Shown: positions 47,824 to 58,613, counted from the stretch's first letter. The stretch is DNA of 64,000 nt from Solidesulfovibrio alcoholivorans DSM 5433 (GCF_000702665.1 NZ_JNJA01000003.1:1-64000), one strand, 5' to 3'. The notes: generated from the sequence alone by a model not told the origin. Numbers and translations are program-made.

Positions 47824-48294
47824 ATGGAAGTCAGCGGCATCCCCAAGTTCTTCTGGATATCCCTAAGCCTGTGTATGTTAATTGCAACATGTGGCATAGT
47901 GTTTATAGCATATCGATCTTCATCAGTATCAATTGAGATAGCAAATGCCAAGATCAACCTCAATGCTGCACTTAATACAACAAAGTATGCAAGAAATGAT
48001 TTAGAAGAGGAACTTGCTCAAGTAAAAAAAATAGCAACAGATATAAAATCAAAAATCAACTTATTACGAACCTTAAGCAGACCAAACCAGCCAAACGACG
48101 TCACAATAGAAAATGATGCACTTCAAGGAACAGATGATATTAAAAACGCTCAAAAACAAACTGAAGATTTATTAAAGGATTTCGACATCTCCATAACAGA
48201 CAAATCCTCGCAAGTATCAAGCAATCTCGAAGAGCTAGATAAAGTATTACAAAATATACAACAGTCGCTAGACTCAATTGCGATATCTCGTTGA
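47824..48294 (+). CDS. AT-rich orphan membrane-anchored coiled-coil protein
   Basis: A 156-aa protein with one N-terminal transmembrane helix (about 8-30, FFWISLSLCMLIATCGIVFI) and a long Lys/Asp/Glu/Gln coiled-coil (about 50-150). I do not recognise a family. It is AT-rich, has no partner gene and lies just outside attR, so it could be a remnant of an earlier insertion in the same hot spot. No clear ribosome site precedes the ATG. Confidence 0.65.
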   Translation: MEVSGIPKFFWISLSLCMLIATCGIVFIAYRSSSVSIEIANAKINLNAALNTTKYARNDLEEELAQVKKIATDIKSKINLLRTLSRPNQPNDVTIENDALQGTDDIKNAQKQTEDLLKDFDISITDKSSQVSSNLEELDKVLQNIQQSLDSIAISR

Positions 48295-48620
48295 AATATT
48301 TTCCAACACAAATATCAAAACAAGCGAAATAACTCAAACGCCAAAATATTTTTCCTGGTAAAAAATACCTAGCCACGGCCGAGCCAAACCGACTCCCGGG
48401 GATGGGGTGGCCGCGGGTGGCGTTAGACGGAGCCAATGACGGAGCCATGTAATAACCGAGGAGGAGCAGCTTCTCCCCACTTTTGTCCATCGCTTACAGA
48501 GAGGCTGCCGCACAACCCCTGGTGCCCGGACACGGAACAGGGCTGTGCACACCGCAGTTGTTTTCAAAAAAAAGGAGCGGCCCGAAGGCCGCTCCCCTCT
48601 TTGCTGAAGCGCAGTGGAAA
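48295..48620. other. 326-bp spacer before ppaC
   Basis: Composition changes from AT-rich to GC-rich at about 48370. No gene is supported; it ends in the ppaC terminator (48566-48595). Confidence 0.6.
48566..48595 (-). terminator. Intrinsic terminator of ppaC
   Basis: A perfect 9-bp stem (GGAGCGGCC and its complement, loop of 4), followed on the minus strand by eight T residues. Confidence 0.9.
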
Positions 48621-49538
48621 CTAGGCGAAAGCCTTCTCGAAGGGCGGCACGACCTGCTTTTTGCGGGACAGCACGCCGTCGAGCCACACGGAGTCGCCCT
48701 TGACCTCGACGCCGAAGGCCTTGGCCACGTAGCTCGGATCGTCGGAGACGATCAGCATCTCGGAGCCTTCCTTCATGATGTCGGTCAGGAGCAGGAACAC
48801 GCTGTGGCGGCCTTCGGCCTTGACCTTCTTGCACTCTTCGAGCAGCGCGGCCTTGACCGGCTCGAGAATGGACAGGTCGACCACTTCCAGCTGGCCGATG
48901 CCGATCTTTTTGCCGCCCATGTTGAAGTCCTTGTAATCGCGGAAGACAAGGTCCTTGGCCGGGGTACCGCCGACGGCCGACTTGACCTTGAACATCTCGA
49001 CGCCAAGGGACATGAAGTCGGACACACCCGCGATTTTGGCCAGGGCCTCGACGGCGGCCTTGTCGTCGGGGGTGCAGGTCGGCGACTTGAACATGACGGT
49101 GTCGGACAGGATGGCGCACATCATGATGCCGGCCATGGGCTTGGAAATCTCGATCTTGGCGCAGTCGTACATCATCTTGACCACGGTGCAGGAGCAACCC
49201 ACGGGCTTGACCAGGATGTCCAGGGGATTGGGCGTGGTCACGTCACCGAGCTTGTGGTGGTCGTAGATGCCGATGATCTCGCCCGCAGCCAGGTTGTCCA
49301 GGCTCTGGGCCAGGTCGGAGTGGTCGACCAGGATGATCTTTTTGTCGGTGGCGTCGGTGACGATCTCCGGAGCGGCCACGCCGAACTTCTCCAGCACGAA
49401 AGCGCTTTCGGGGTTGAGCGCGCCCTGGGCGGCGGGCTTGGCTTCCACGCCCTTTTTGCTCATCAGATCAGCCACGGAAATGGCGGCGGCGACGGAATCG
49501 GTGTCCGGATTTTTGTGACCAACGACATACACGGCCAT
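48621..49538 (-). CDS. ppaC: Manganese-dependent inorganic pyrophosphatase
   Basis: A 305-aa DHH-family (family II) pyrophosphatase. Metal ligands are seen in GHKNPDTDS, LVDHSD and YDHHKLGD; the C-terminal DHHA2 domain carries the substrate-binding SRKKQVVPP. It pulls sulfate activation forward in sulfate reducers by removing the PPi from ATP sulfurylase. AGGAGG precedes the ATG by about 8 bp. It is a single gene with its own terminator. Confidence 0.96.
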   Translation of the reverse strand: MAVYVVGHKNPDTDSVAAAISVADLMSKKGVEAKPAAQGALNPESAFVLEKFGVAAPEIVTDATDKKIILVDHSDLAQSLDNLAAGEIIGIYDHHKLGDVTTPNPLDILVKPVGCSCTVVKMMYDCAKIEISKPMAGIMMCAILSDTVMFKSPTCTPDDKAAVEALAKIAGVSDFMSLGVEMFKVKSAVGGTPAKDLVFRDYKDFNMGGKKIGIGQLEVVDLSILEPVKAALLEECKKVKAEGRHSVFLLLTDIMKEGSEMLIVSDDPSYVAKAFGVEVKGDSVWLDGVLSRKKQVVPPFEKAFA

Positions 49539-49705
49539 AGCAATGTCCTCCTGGTGTTTTTTCCGAAACCCTGACGGGTTGGCAACCTCTTGTCGGAACT
49601 TGTGAAGAATATCCCAAAAGGCAATTCTTGCCAAGTCAAATTCCCTGGACGGGCAATGCTTTTTTCCCCGCCCCGCTCCGCGAAACCGAATGCGTGCCCC
49701 CGGCG

Positions 49706-50397
49706 TTACAAGAGAAACCAGACCATGGCCAGTCCCATGCCGCCGGCCAGGACCATGTAGGCCGGCCGGTAGCGCAGGGACAGCACGCCGCCGAGGCTCC
49801 CCAGGATCCACAGCTGGCTCCAGGTCGCGCCCGACGAGGCGAGAAACGGCCACACCCGGGGCAACAGACCGGCGTACAGGGCGATGAGTCCGGCAAGGGC
49901 CACGCTGAAGGCCACGCCGTTAAGCAGGACCATGTCGCAAAAGGCGCGGCGGATCAGCTTGCCGGGGGAGAAAAAAGCCCTGGTCCGTTCGCGGGCCGCA
50001 GTATAGCGGGACAGCACGATGTTCTCCACCAGCCGCTGCACTCCCTCAAGGGCGGCGAACAGGCGGCCGAGCATGGCCGTGGTCGCGGCCACGAACAAGG
50101 CCTCTGCCGGCGAGGTCAGTCGGAAGACGTGCACGAGCGAAAGCCCGGCCAGGGTGGAGGCGGCGGCGTTCGGCGGAATGTGGGTGCCGGCGGGGATGCC
50201 GTCGAGCCAGAAGAGCTCATAAAACAGGCACAGCTTGAGGGTGAGGTCGAGGTCGCCGTAGAACGCCGCCCAGGCAAAGCCGATGATCAGCGGCCGTTCG
50301 AGAAGCGCGGCGTTTACGAAGAAGCGGAACGACGAGAACAGGACAAAAAAAAAGCGACGCCAAACACGTGCAGCAGGATATCGGCCTGGTGGGTCAT
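49706..50397 (-). pseudogene. PTS mannose/sorbose-family IIC-like gene, frameshifted in an A9 tract
   Basis: The ATG at 50397 opens MTHQADILLHVFGVAFF, then the frame fails at a run of nine A on the plus strand (50345-50353). Downstream the continuing frame reads VLFSSFRFFVNAALLERPL and then a complete multi-helix membrane protein ending AGGMGLAMVWFLL at the TAA at 49706. Adding one base to the run (or removing two) restores one 230-aa IIC-like protein. It may be a true pseudogene, a slippage-controlled gene or a sequence error. It follows IIB after 76 bp, and no IID gene follows. Confidence 0.8.
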
Positions 50398-50473
50398 GTC
50401 GTCATTCGCTCCAAAAAGTCGTCACCACAAGGATTGGGAATCCCCGCCGGCGGCGTGGCGGACGCAGGCCCCG

Positions 50474-50935
50474 CTACATGGTGCGCAGCTGTTGCGGGTC
50501 GCCGGGCACGCAACGGTAATCCAGCCGTACGCCCTTGTCGCGGAAAAAATCCAGGCAGGATTCGTCTTCCTTGGACAGGGCCACATGGGGGCAGACCTGC
50601 TTCTTGCCCGGGGCGTAGTGCAGGTTGCCGAGATTGAGGTTGCCGAAACCGAAACCTTCTTCGTAGGCCGCGCGGGCGTCGCGGCACGTGGCGAACAGGA
50701 TCAGGGCGTCGTCGGATTCCAGGGGATTGCGCGCGAGAAACGGCATCAGTTCGGCCACGGGTAGAAACTCGATGCGTACGCCTGCGGGGATGGCCAGGGA
50801 CATGATCTCCTGGCGGAGAAAATCTCCGGCCAGGGCGTCGTTGACCACAAGGATCGCCCGGGCATGGGTGAACGGCAGCCAGGTCTCGATGATCTGGCCG
50901 TGCACGAGCCGGTTGTCCACCCGAACGAACGCCAT
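50474..50935 (-). CDS. PTS mannose/sorbose-family IIB component
   Basis: A 153-aa cytoplasmic phosphocarrier with DNRLVHGQIIETW; the His near residue 13 is the phosphorylation site. It starts 3 bp after the IIA stop with GAGGG in place. With IIA it could signal to RapZ or sigma-54 activators rather than move sugar, because the membrane part seems broken and Desulfovibrio generally grow poorly on sugars. That role is inference. Confidence 0.93.
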   Translation of the reverse strand: MAFVRVDNRLVHGQIIETWLPFTHARAILVVNDALAGDFLRQEIMSLAIPAGVRIEFLPVAELMPFLARNPLESDDALILFATCRDARAAYEEGFGFGNLNLGNLHYAPGKKQVCPHVALSKEDESCLDFFRDKGVRLDYRCVPGDPQQLRTM

Positions 50936-50938
50936 GGT

Positions 50939-51376
50939 CTAGCCCTCGGCCACCTTTTTGCGCAGCACCTCGCCCGCCACGACGATGCCCTGGCAGCCGG
51001 CCTGCTTGGCTTCCACGGCCAGAGCCTCCAGGGCCTTGGTCCGGGAACCGAGGATCTTGATCAACATGGGCAGGTTCACGCCCGTCAGCACCTCCAGGCG
51101 TCCCGTGCCCAGAAGCGACAGGCTGAGGTTGGTCGGCGTGCCGCCGAACATGTCGGTGAGGATCAGCACGCCCGCGCCCTGGTCGGTCTCCTTGATGGCG
51201 GCCTTGAGCGTCGCGAGCGTCGCGCCCACGGGATGGGTCATGTCCACGCTGACGCAACGGCAATGCTCCTGGGCGCCCAGGATGAATTCCGCCGCCTTGA
51301 GCAGCCAGCTTCCGTATTCGGTATGGGTGACGACGACCACGCCCACAGGCGCATCGGACTGGGTTTGTCCGCTCAT
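50939..51376 (-). CDS. PTS mannose-family IIA component
   Basis: A 145-aa EIIA(Man)-type protein. VGVVVVTHTEYG carries the active His (about 18); ILTDMFGGTPTNLSL follows as in the family. It accepts phosphate from HPr; no HPr or enzyme I gene is in the window. It lies 63 bp after rapZ and just before IIB. AGAGGA precedes the ATG. Confidence 0.93.
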   Translation of the reverse strand: MSGQTQSDAPVGVVVVTHTEYGSWLLKAAEFILGAQEHCRCVSVDMTHPVGATLATLKAAIKETDQGAGVLILTDMFGGTPTNLSLSLLGTGRLEVLTGVNLPMLIKILGSRTKALEALAVEAKQAGCQGIVVAGEVLRKKVAEG

Positions 51377-51439
51377 GCATCCTCTTGCCGGGCTTGAGGC
51401 CCTGGTGTCATGTTCCCGAAGCGCAGTTGCGGCGCGCCG

Positions 51440-52327
51440 CTAACCGCGTTCGATATGGCGATGTTCCAGCGAAATATTGTAGCCAGCCTTGGACAGCGTG
51501 TCAAAGACGGACTCGGCCACGGCCACGGAGCGGTGGCGACCGCCCGTGCAACCAAAAGCCACGGTCAGGCGGTAGCGTCCCTCCCGGGCGTAAAGGGGCA
51601 GCAGGTAGAGCAGGAAGTCCGTCAGCCGCGCCAGGAACTCGCGGCCCGGGTCCGCGGCCAGGACGTAGTCGCGCACGGGAGCGTCCTTGCCGGTCATTTC
51701 CCGCAGCGCCTTGTCGAAGAAGGGATTGGGCAGGAACCGCAGGTCGAAGATGATGTCCGCTTCGGACGGCGGCCCGTACTTGAAGCCGAAGCTCATGACG
51801 TGGACCTTGAGCGTGCCCTTGGCCGGACGGATGGAGGCCCACTTCTCCTGGAGCTTGCGACGCAGGTCGTGGATGGAGAAATCCGTGGTGTCGATAACCA
51901 TGTCCGCGGCGTCGCGAAGCGGCCTCATGCGTTCGCGCTCGGCGGCCACGGCCTGTTCCAGGCCCATGGTCGGGCTTTCCAGGGGATGGGGCCGGCGGGT
52001 GGTGGCGTAGCGGCGGATGATCTCCTGGGTGTCGGCCTCGAAGAAGATGATTTGCAGGCCCACGTCCCGGCTCGTGACCTGGGCCAGCGTCGCGCCCCAA
52101 TCCCGGTCGAGGTCGGCCTGGCGCACGTCCATGCCGAGGGCCAGCCCCTTGTAGCGCTGGCCGCCCTTTGCGTCGAAAAGCCCGATGAGCTTGGGCACGA
52201 GGCTGACCGGCAGCCCGTCCACGCAGAAAAAGCCCAGGTCCTCGAACACCCGCAAGGCCGTGCTCTTGCCGGACCCGGACAGGCCGGTCAAAATGACGAT
52301 CGTCAATTCCGCAGGCGCGTCTTCCAT
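51440..52327 (-). CDS. rapZ: RapZ-type RNase adapter / nucleotide-binding protein
   Basis: A 295-aa P-loop protein. ILTGLSGSGKSTALRVFEDLG (Walker A near 14-21), FFCVDGLP and the C-terminal FGCTGGRHRSVAVAE are family hallmarks. In E. coli RapZ guides RNase E to GlmZ; the enterobacterial sRNAs are not expected here. Start at 52327 follows AAAGG; a longer reading from 52405 lacks support. It is in the classic rpoN-hpf-ptsN-rapZ order. Confidence 0.94.
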   Translation of the reverse strand: MEDAPAELTIVILTGLSGSGKSTALRVFEDLGFFCVDGLPVSLVPKLIGLFDAKGGQRYKGLALGMDVRQADLDRDWGATLAQVTSRDVGLQIIFFEADTQEIIRRYATTRRPHPLESPTMGLEQAVAAERERMRPLRDAADMVIDTTDFSIHDLRRKLQEKWASIRPAKGTLKVHVMSFGFKYGPPSEADIIFDLRFLPNPFFDKALREMTGKDAPVRDYVLAADPGREFLARLTDFLLYLLPLYAREGRYRLTVAFGCTGGRHRSVAVAESVFDTLSKAGYNISLEHRHIERG

Positions 52328-52549
52328 GCCTTTTCGCCCTCCGGCCGCTTGCGTCGCACCGTTCGTGCCGCACACGCGGGAAGCGAGGATACATTTTTCC
52401 GACACGACGTGAAAACAGGGCCCTCATGAAACCGGCGTACGCCGCCCCTGCCTGCCCCGCCGCCGTCCCGGGGAAGGCCCTTCCCGCCCGGCGGCGTCGC
52501 AAAAATGTCCGGCCGCGCGCCACGCGGGCCGGACACCCCGCAAACAATA

Positions 52550-52596
52550 CCCCCTGTCCGTCGCGGTTGCATGACGGCCGCCGCGCGGACAGGGGG
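52550..52596. terminator. Hairpin between ptsN and rapZ
   Basis: CCCCCTGTCCG (52550-52560) and CGGACAGGGGG (52586-52596) form an 11-bp stem with a 25-nt loop. On the minus strand it is followed by TATTGTTTG, a weak U-tract. It may partly separate rapZ expression from rpoN-hpf-ptsN. Confidence 0.5.
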
Positions 52597-52611
52597 TGGA
52601 TCGGGTCTTTT

Positions 52612-53064
52612 TCAGGCCGCGGCGGTAAGCACGCGCCACAGGGCCGCGTCGTCCTCGGCGCCGAGAAAAGCGCGCCGGAACGATTCGTCGGACAGTAGCC
52701 TGGAGATGTGGGCCAGGATGCGCAGGTGCAGGCCCGCAACATGTTCCGGCGCAAGGACGAGAAAGAAGATGCGGCAGGGTTTCAAATCCAGCGCATCGAA
52801 GTTCACGCCCTTGAGGCTTCTGCCGACGACGATGACGATCTGCTGGAGGCTCTCCATCTTGCCGTGGGGGATGGCCACGGCGTCGCCGATGCCGGTGGTG
52901 CCGAGGCTTTCGCGGTCGAGCAGCACTTGCCGGGCCCGGGTGTCGTCGAACTCGGGCCAGCGTTGCTTGATCGGCGCGACCAGCTCGGCCAGCACGTCGG
53001 CCTTGGACTCGGCGGCAAGGTCCCCGATGACGAACTCGGGCTGGAGATAATCCTCGAGCTTCAT
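52612..53064 (-). CDS. ptsN: PTS IIA-type nitrogen-regulatory protein (EIIA-Ntr)
   Basis: A 150-aa EIIA(Fru/Ntr)-fold protein with GIGDAVAIPHGKME; the His near 67 is the phosphorylation site. It usually regulates potassium uptake or sigma-54 dependent genes and not sugar transport. It starts directly after the hpf stop (TAA then ATG), so the two are coupled. Confidence 0.94.
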   Translation of the reverse strand: MKLEDYLQPEFVIGDLAAESKADVLAELVAPIKQRWPEFDDTRARQVLLDRESLGTTGIGDAVAIPHGKMESLQQIVIVVGRSLKGVNFDALDLKPCRIFFLVLAPEHVAGLHLRILAHISRLLSDESFRRAFLGAEDDAALWRVLTAAA

Positions 53065-53613
53065 TTACGCGCCCGTTCCGGGATCGATCAGGCCGAAGTC
53101 GCCGTTGCGCAGACGGTAGATGACATTGGGCCGTTCGGTTTCGGAGTTGAGGAACACCAGGAATTCCGTTTTGAGAGTCACGAGCTGCTCGGCGGCCTCT
53201 TCGACGGCCATGGGCTTGGGCTCGTAGGCGTCGGTCTGCACGATGGTCGGGGTGCGCCCGCCCTGGGCGTCCTCGCTGATGCTGATGACCTGCGTACGCA
53301 CGGTCTCGGCGGCCTGGCGGCGGCGGTCCTTCTGCTTTTCGCGGAACTTCTTGGCCTGCGCCTCGACCTTGTCCAGGATCATGTCGATGGTGGAGTACAT
53401 GTCCTCGGACACTTCGTGGGCCGAGATGTGCATGTTGTCGGCCAGAAAAATGACGTCGGCCATCTGTCGGGTCTTTTCCACGGCGAGGTTGACTTGCAGT
53501 TCGGAAGCATCGGTGGCGACGGTATATTTGGCGAGCTTGTCGAAACGCTTGCGGGCGTAGTCACGCAAATGATCCGACGGTTCGAAATTCTTGAAATTAA
53601 AGGTGATGTTCAT
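53065..53613 (-). CDS. hpf: Long-form ribosome hibernation promoting factor
   Basis: A 182-aa protein. Residues 1-100 are the S30AE domain (NITFNFKNFEPSDHLRDYARKR-type start and KVEAQAKKFREKQKDRRR end) that blocks the ribosomal A/P sites. The C-terminal domain (about 125-182, KPMAVEEAAEQLV, FLNSETERPNVIYRL) dimerises ribosomes into 100S particles. It sits 52 bp after rpoN in the usual order. Confidence 0.95.
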   Translation of the reverse strand: MNITFNFKNFEPSDHLRDYARKRFDKLAKYTVATDASELQVNLAVEKTRQMADVIFLADNMHISAHEVSEDMYSTIDMILDKVEAQAKKFREKQKDRRRQAAETVRTQVISISEDAQGGRTPTIVQTDAYEPKPMAVEEAAEQLVTLKTEFLVFLNSETERPNVIYRLRNGDFGLIDPGTGA

Positions 53614-53664
53614 GGAGTCCTCCGGGGGTGGCGTGTATTGGGCCGGGAGTCCCGACCCGAAGCA

Positions 53665-55101
53665 TCAGAAAACTTCCTTGCGTTTGGACGAGGATTCGAT
53701 CCCCATGGCCGTGCGGTACTTGGCCACGGTGCGCCGGGCGATGTTGATCTGCAATTCATCCTTGAGCATGTCGGCGATGGCTTCGTCGCTGATCGGACGT
53801 TTGGCGTTTTCGCCGGCGATGATGCGCTTGATCATGGCCTTGACCGACTCGGAACCCACCGTGCCGCCGTCGTCGAGATCCAGGGAACTGTTGAAGAAGA
53901 ACTTCAATTCGAAAATGCCATGGGGCGTGGCCACGTATTTGTTCGAGGTGATGCGGCTGACGGTGGATTCGTGCATGCTGATGTCGTCGGCCACGTCCTT
54001 GAGGATGAGCGGCCGCAGGCGCGTCACGCCGTGCTCGAAGAACTCCCGCTGGAACTTGACGATGCTTTCCAGCACCTTGTAAAGCGTACGCTGGCGCTGG
54101 TAGAGGCTTTTCATGAGCCACATCGCCGAGCGCATCTTGTCTTGCAGGTAGTCCTTGTCCTTGTCCGTCTTGGGGGTGACGCCGTCCATGTAGGAGGCGT
54201 TGAGGTTGAGCCGCGGCATGCCCTCTTCATTCAAAAGGATGACGAAATCGTCGCCGTACTTGTACACGAAGGCGTCCGGGCTCACGTAGATGGGGTCGCC
54301 CGAGCCGTAGCTCGCCCCGGGCATGGGATTGAGCGTCTGGAGCAGCTCCAGGTATTCCTTGAGCTTCTCCATGGTCAGACGGAATTTCTTGGCCAGGGGC
54401 TTGTAGCGTTTTTTTTCCAGGTCTTCGAGGTGGTCGCGCACGAGCTCGATGAGGATCGGGTCGTCCCAGCCGTAGACCTCGATCTGGGTCAGCAGGCATT
54501 CGCTGGGCGTACGCGCGGCCACGCCCACCGGATCGAAACGCTGGAGGCGGTACAACACCCTTTCCACATCTTCGTTCGTGGAGCCGGTCATCTGCGCCAG
54601 CTCTTCCACGGAGGCGCGCAGGTAGCCCGATGAATTGAGGCTGCCGAGGATGGTTTCGCCGATTTCGAGCTCTTTTTCCGTGAAGTTGGAAAGCCGCATC
54701 TGCCAGCCGAGGTGCCCTTCCAGGGACGGTTTGGAGGCGAGTCTGGCGTCGAAGGCCATGCCCTCCTCGGGAAGCTCGGTTTCCCGGGCCAGGGATTGGC
54801 GGCTGGTGCTGGCGAAATCGCCGATGTAGTCCTCCCACTCGGCGTTCTTGAGAAGTTCCTTTTCCATGGCCGCGTCGCTGGAATCGCCCGTGGGGCCAAG
54901 GTTGTCCTCGGCCATGGTGCGTTCCGGCTGGCGCTCCTCCTCGGCGGATTCCTCGAGAAGGGGGTTTTCCAGAAGCTCCTGCTGCACGCTTTCCAGGAGC
55001 TCCAGCCGGGAAAGCTGCAGGAGCTTGATGGCTTGCTGCAGTTGGGGGGTCATCACCAACTGCTGGGAAAGTTTGAGCTGCTGTCGCAGTTCGAGAGCCA
55101 T
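53665..55101 (-). CDS. rpoN: RNA polymerase sigma-54 factor
   Basis: A 478-aa sigma factor. Region I is Gln/Leu-rich (LRQQLKLSQQLVMTPQLQQ), region II acidic (about 55-110), and the C terminus has the core-binding part, an HTH (MHESTVSRITSNKY) and the RpoN box ARRTVAKYRTAMGI. It drives activator-dependent promoters. The ATG at 55101 gives the correct N terminus; the ribosome site is weak. Confidence 0.97.
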   Translation of the reverse strand: MALELRQQLKLSQQLVMTPQLQQAIKLLQLSRLELLESVQQELLENPLLEESAEEERQPERTMAEDNLGPTGDSSDAAMEKELLKNAEWEDYIGDFASTSRQSLARETELPEEGMAFDARLASKPSLEGHLGWQMRLSNFTEKELEIGETILGSLNSSGYLRASVEELAQMTGSTNEDVERVLYRLQRFDPVGVAARTPSECLLTQIEVYGWDDPILIELVRDHLEDLEKKRYKPLAKKFRLTMEKLKEYLELLQTLNPMPGASYGSGDPIYVSPDAFVYKYGDDFVILLNEEGMPRLNLNASYMDGVTPKTDKDKDYLQDKMRSAMWLMKSLYQRQRTLYKVLESIVKFQREFFEHGVTRLRPLILKDVADDISMHESTVSRITSNKYVATPHGIFELKFFFNSSLDLDDGGTVGSESVKAMIKRIIAGENAKRPISDEAIADMLKDELQINIARRTVAKYRTAMGIESSSKRKEVF

Positions 55102-55142
55102 TTCTACCGCCGTGCGCGCTTTTGCAGGTTCGTCGAGACGTT

Positions 55143-55167
55143 GCGGGGCCGGTGTCGCCGGCCCCGC
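55143..55167. terminator. GC-rich hairpin between pyrG and rpoN
   Basis: A perfect 10-bp stem (GCGGGGCCGG and its complement, loop of 5), in the 177-bp spacer. It lacks a U-tract and could be either the pyrG terminator or part of the rpoN leader. Confidence 0.4.
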
Positions 55168-55278
55168 CCAACAAAAAGCATGCCACAATTGAAGGATTGT
55201 GGCAATCCGCCAGATTGTCCGTTGTCGTGGCAACCACGGCGGCGTTTCGCCCCGCCCTGCCTGGGAAAACGGCCGCGC

Positions 55279-57024
<1,746 letters not shown>

Positions 57025-57093
57025 TTATGTTCAGCCGCGCAACGTATGCCTTCGGGCGCAATTTTTCAAGGAACCCCCGGGAGGATTTCCCCT

Positions 57094-57903
57094 ATGGCCC
57101 AGGTGCGCACCCTTGTGATCACCGGATTCGGCACCAATTGCGAAGTGGAATCGGCCCATGCCGCCAGGCAGGCCGGTTCGGACGTCACGGACATCGTCTT
57201 TTTTTCCGACATCGTGGCCGGGCGCACGCGCATCGACGCCTACAATTTCCTGGTATTTCCGGGCGGCTTCCTCGACGGCGACGACCTTGGCGCGGCACAG
57301 GCCGCGGCCGTGCGCTGGAAGCACGCCGCAACGGAAGCGGGCGAGGCGCTGCTTGCCCAGCTCAAGACGTTTTTTTCCGCCGGCGGCCTCATCCTCGGCA
57401 TCTGCAACGGCTTCCAGCTCCTGGTCAAGCTCGGGCTCCTGCCGGCGCTCGGCGGCGACTATTTCGCCCGCCAGGTGAGTCTGGCCAACAACGACTCGGC
57501 CCGGTTCGAGGACCGCTGGGTGACGCTGGCCGCCAATCCCCACAGCCCGTGCGTGTTCACCAAGGGAATCACGCGCCTGGACCTGCCCGTGCGCCACGGC
57601 GAGGGCAAGCTCGTGCCCATGACGCCGCAGGTGCTGGAAGAGATCGTGCGCACCGGGGCCATCGCGCTGACCTACGCCGACCCGGCCTCGGGCACCGCCA
57701 CCATGGACTACCCGGCCAACCCCAACGGCTCGCCCCACGCCATCGCCGGCCTGACCGACCCCACGGGCCGCATCCTCGGGCTCATGCCCCACCCCGAAGC
57801 CTTCAACCACCCGACCAACCACCCGGGCTACACCCGCGGCGAACGCCCCACCCTCGGCACCGTGCTGTTCGACAACGCCGTGGCGTACTTGCGGGCGAAT
57901 TAA
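57094..57903 (+). CDS. purQ: Phosphoribosylformylglycinamidine synthase glutaminase subunit
   Basis: A 269-aa class I glutamine amidotransferase supplying ammonia to PurL in the fourth step of purine synthesis. FGTNCEVESAHAARQAG, FPGGFLDGDDLGA, ILGICNGFQLL (nucleophile Cys) and LMPHPEAF (His-Glu) are diagnostic. The start at 57094 has GGGAGGA about 8 bp upstream. purL and purS are not adjacent. Confidence 0.94.
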   Translation: MAQVRTLVITGFGTNCEVESAHAARQAGSDVTDIVFFSDIVAGRTRIDAYNFLVFPGGFLDGDDLGAAQAAAVRWKHAATEAGEALLAQLKTFFSAGGLILGICNGFQLLVKLGLLPALGGDYFARQVSLANNDSARFEDRWVTLAANPHSPCVFTKGITRLDLPVRHGEGKLVPMTPQVLEEIVRTGAIALTYADPASGTATMDYPANPNGSPHAIAGLTDPTGRILGLMPHPEAFNHPTNHPGYTRGERPTLGTVLFDNAVAYLRAN

Positions 57904-57917
57904 TAAGACGAAGAGAG

Positions 57918-57965
57918 AAGATGCCTCCGGCGGCCAGGAGGGGCGACGGCCCCTCCTGGACCTCC
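57918..57965 (+). repeat. Dispersed intergenic palindromic repeat, copy 4
   Basis: Contains GCCTCCGGCGGCC and an 11-bp inverted repeat (57934-57944 and 57949-57959). It starts 15 bp after the purQ stop and in the same direction, as for clpA and mutS2. Confidence 0.7.
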
Positions 57966-58035
57966 CGAAGGGGGGACTGTGGGAGAGGGGCATCGGGTTG
58001 CACGAAAAATGGGTTTGTTGCCGGCAAGACGTTTC

Positions 58036-58551
58036 ATGGCGGGCGATCCCGCCCTGCCCGCGCCGCCGCCGGGATTTGCGGATTTCGAGGCGGTCATGGC
58101 GCTCGCCCTGGCCAAGGCCCGGGAAGCCGGCGCCTCGGGCGAGGCCCCGGTCGGCGCGGTGGTGCTCTCGCCCGCGGGCGTAGTCCTTGGCGCGGCCGGC
58201 AACGCACCCATCGCAAGCGCCGACCCCACGGCCCACGCCGAGATCCTGGCCCTGCGGCAGGCGGCCGCCGCCGTCGGCAACTACCGGCTCCCCGGGGCGA
58301 TCCTCGCCGTCACGCTCGAACCCTGCGTCATGTGCCTGGGCGCAATGATCCACGCCCGGGTCGGGCTGCTCGTCTACGGCGCGTCCGATCCGCGCACCGG
58401 GGCCGTCGCATCGCAGTTGCCGGGGCCGGACCTGCCGTTTTTCAACCACCGTTTCGACGTGGTGTCCGGCGTGCTGGAAGCGGCCTGCGGTGGGCTGTTG
58501 CGGGATTTCTTCCGGGAACGCCGCAACCGCCCCCCGGATGCATGCGCATAA
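58036..58551 (+). CDS. tadA: tRNA-specific adenosine deaminase
   Basis: A 171-aa zinc deaminase that converts A34 to inosine in tRNA-Arg(ACG). Zinc-site motifs TAHAEIL (His and catalytic Glu) and EPCVMCLGAM (two Cys) are present, plus GLLRDFFRERR at the C-terminal end. The ATG at 58036 starts a short Pro-rich lead; the ribosome site is weak. It is the last chromosomal gene before tRNA-Ser. Confidence 0.94.
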   Translation: MAGDPALPAPPPGFADFEAVMALALAKAREAGASGEAPVGAVVLSPAGVVLGAAGNAPIASADPTAHAEILALRQAAAAVGNYRLPGAILAVTLEPCVMCLGAMIHARVGLLVYGASDPRTGAVASQLPGPDLPFFNHRFDVVSGVLEAACGGLLRDFFRERRNRPPDACA

Positions 58552-58556
58552 AACGC

Positions 58557-58585
58557 TTGCCAACAACGCGATCTGCGTGTAATCT
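58557..58585 (+). promoter_or_regulatory. Sigma-70 promoter of tRNA-Ser
   Basis: TTGCCA and TAATCT with a 17-bp spacer; the -10 ends 28 bp before the mature tRNA start. Confidence 0.6.
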
Positions 58586-58613
58586 CCCACCTTCCTTCTG
58601 GTTGTCCTCGTGC

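Noticed and set aside
49600-49640. Sigma-54 promoter upstream of ppaC
   Set aside because: A GGCAA-GAA-TTGCC palindrome mimics TGGC and TTGC elements, but the GG to GC distance is 8, not the required 10.
49628-50764. A 378-codon plus-strand frame opposite the PTS genes
   Set aside because: The minus strand encodes recognisable IIB and a frameshifted IIC; the plus frame has no domain and reflects GC bias.
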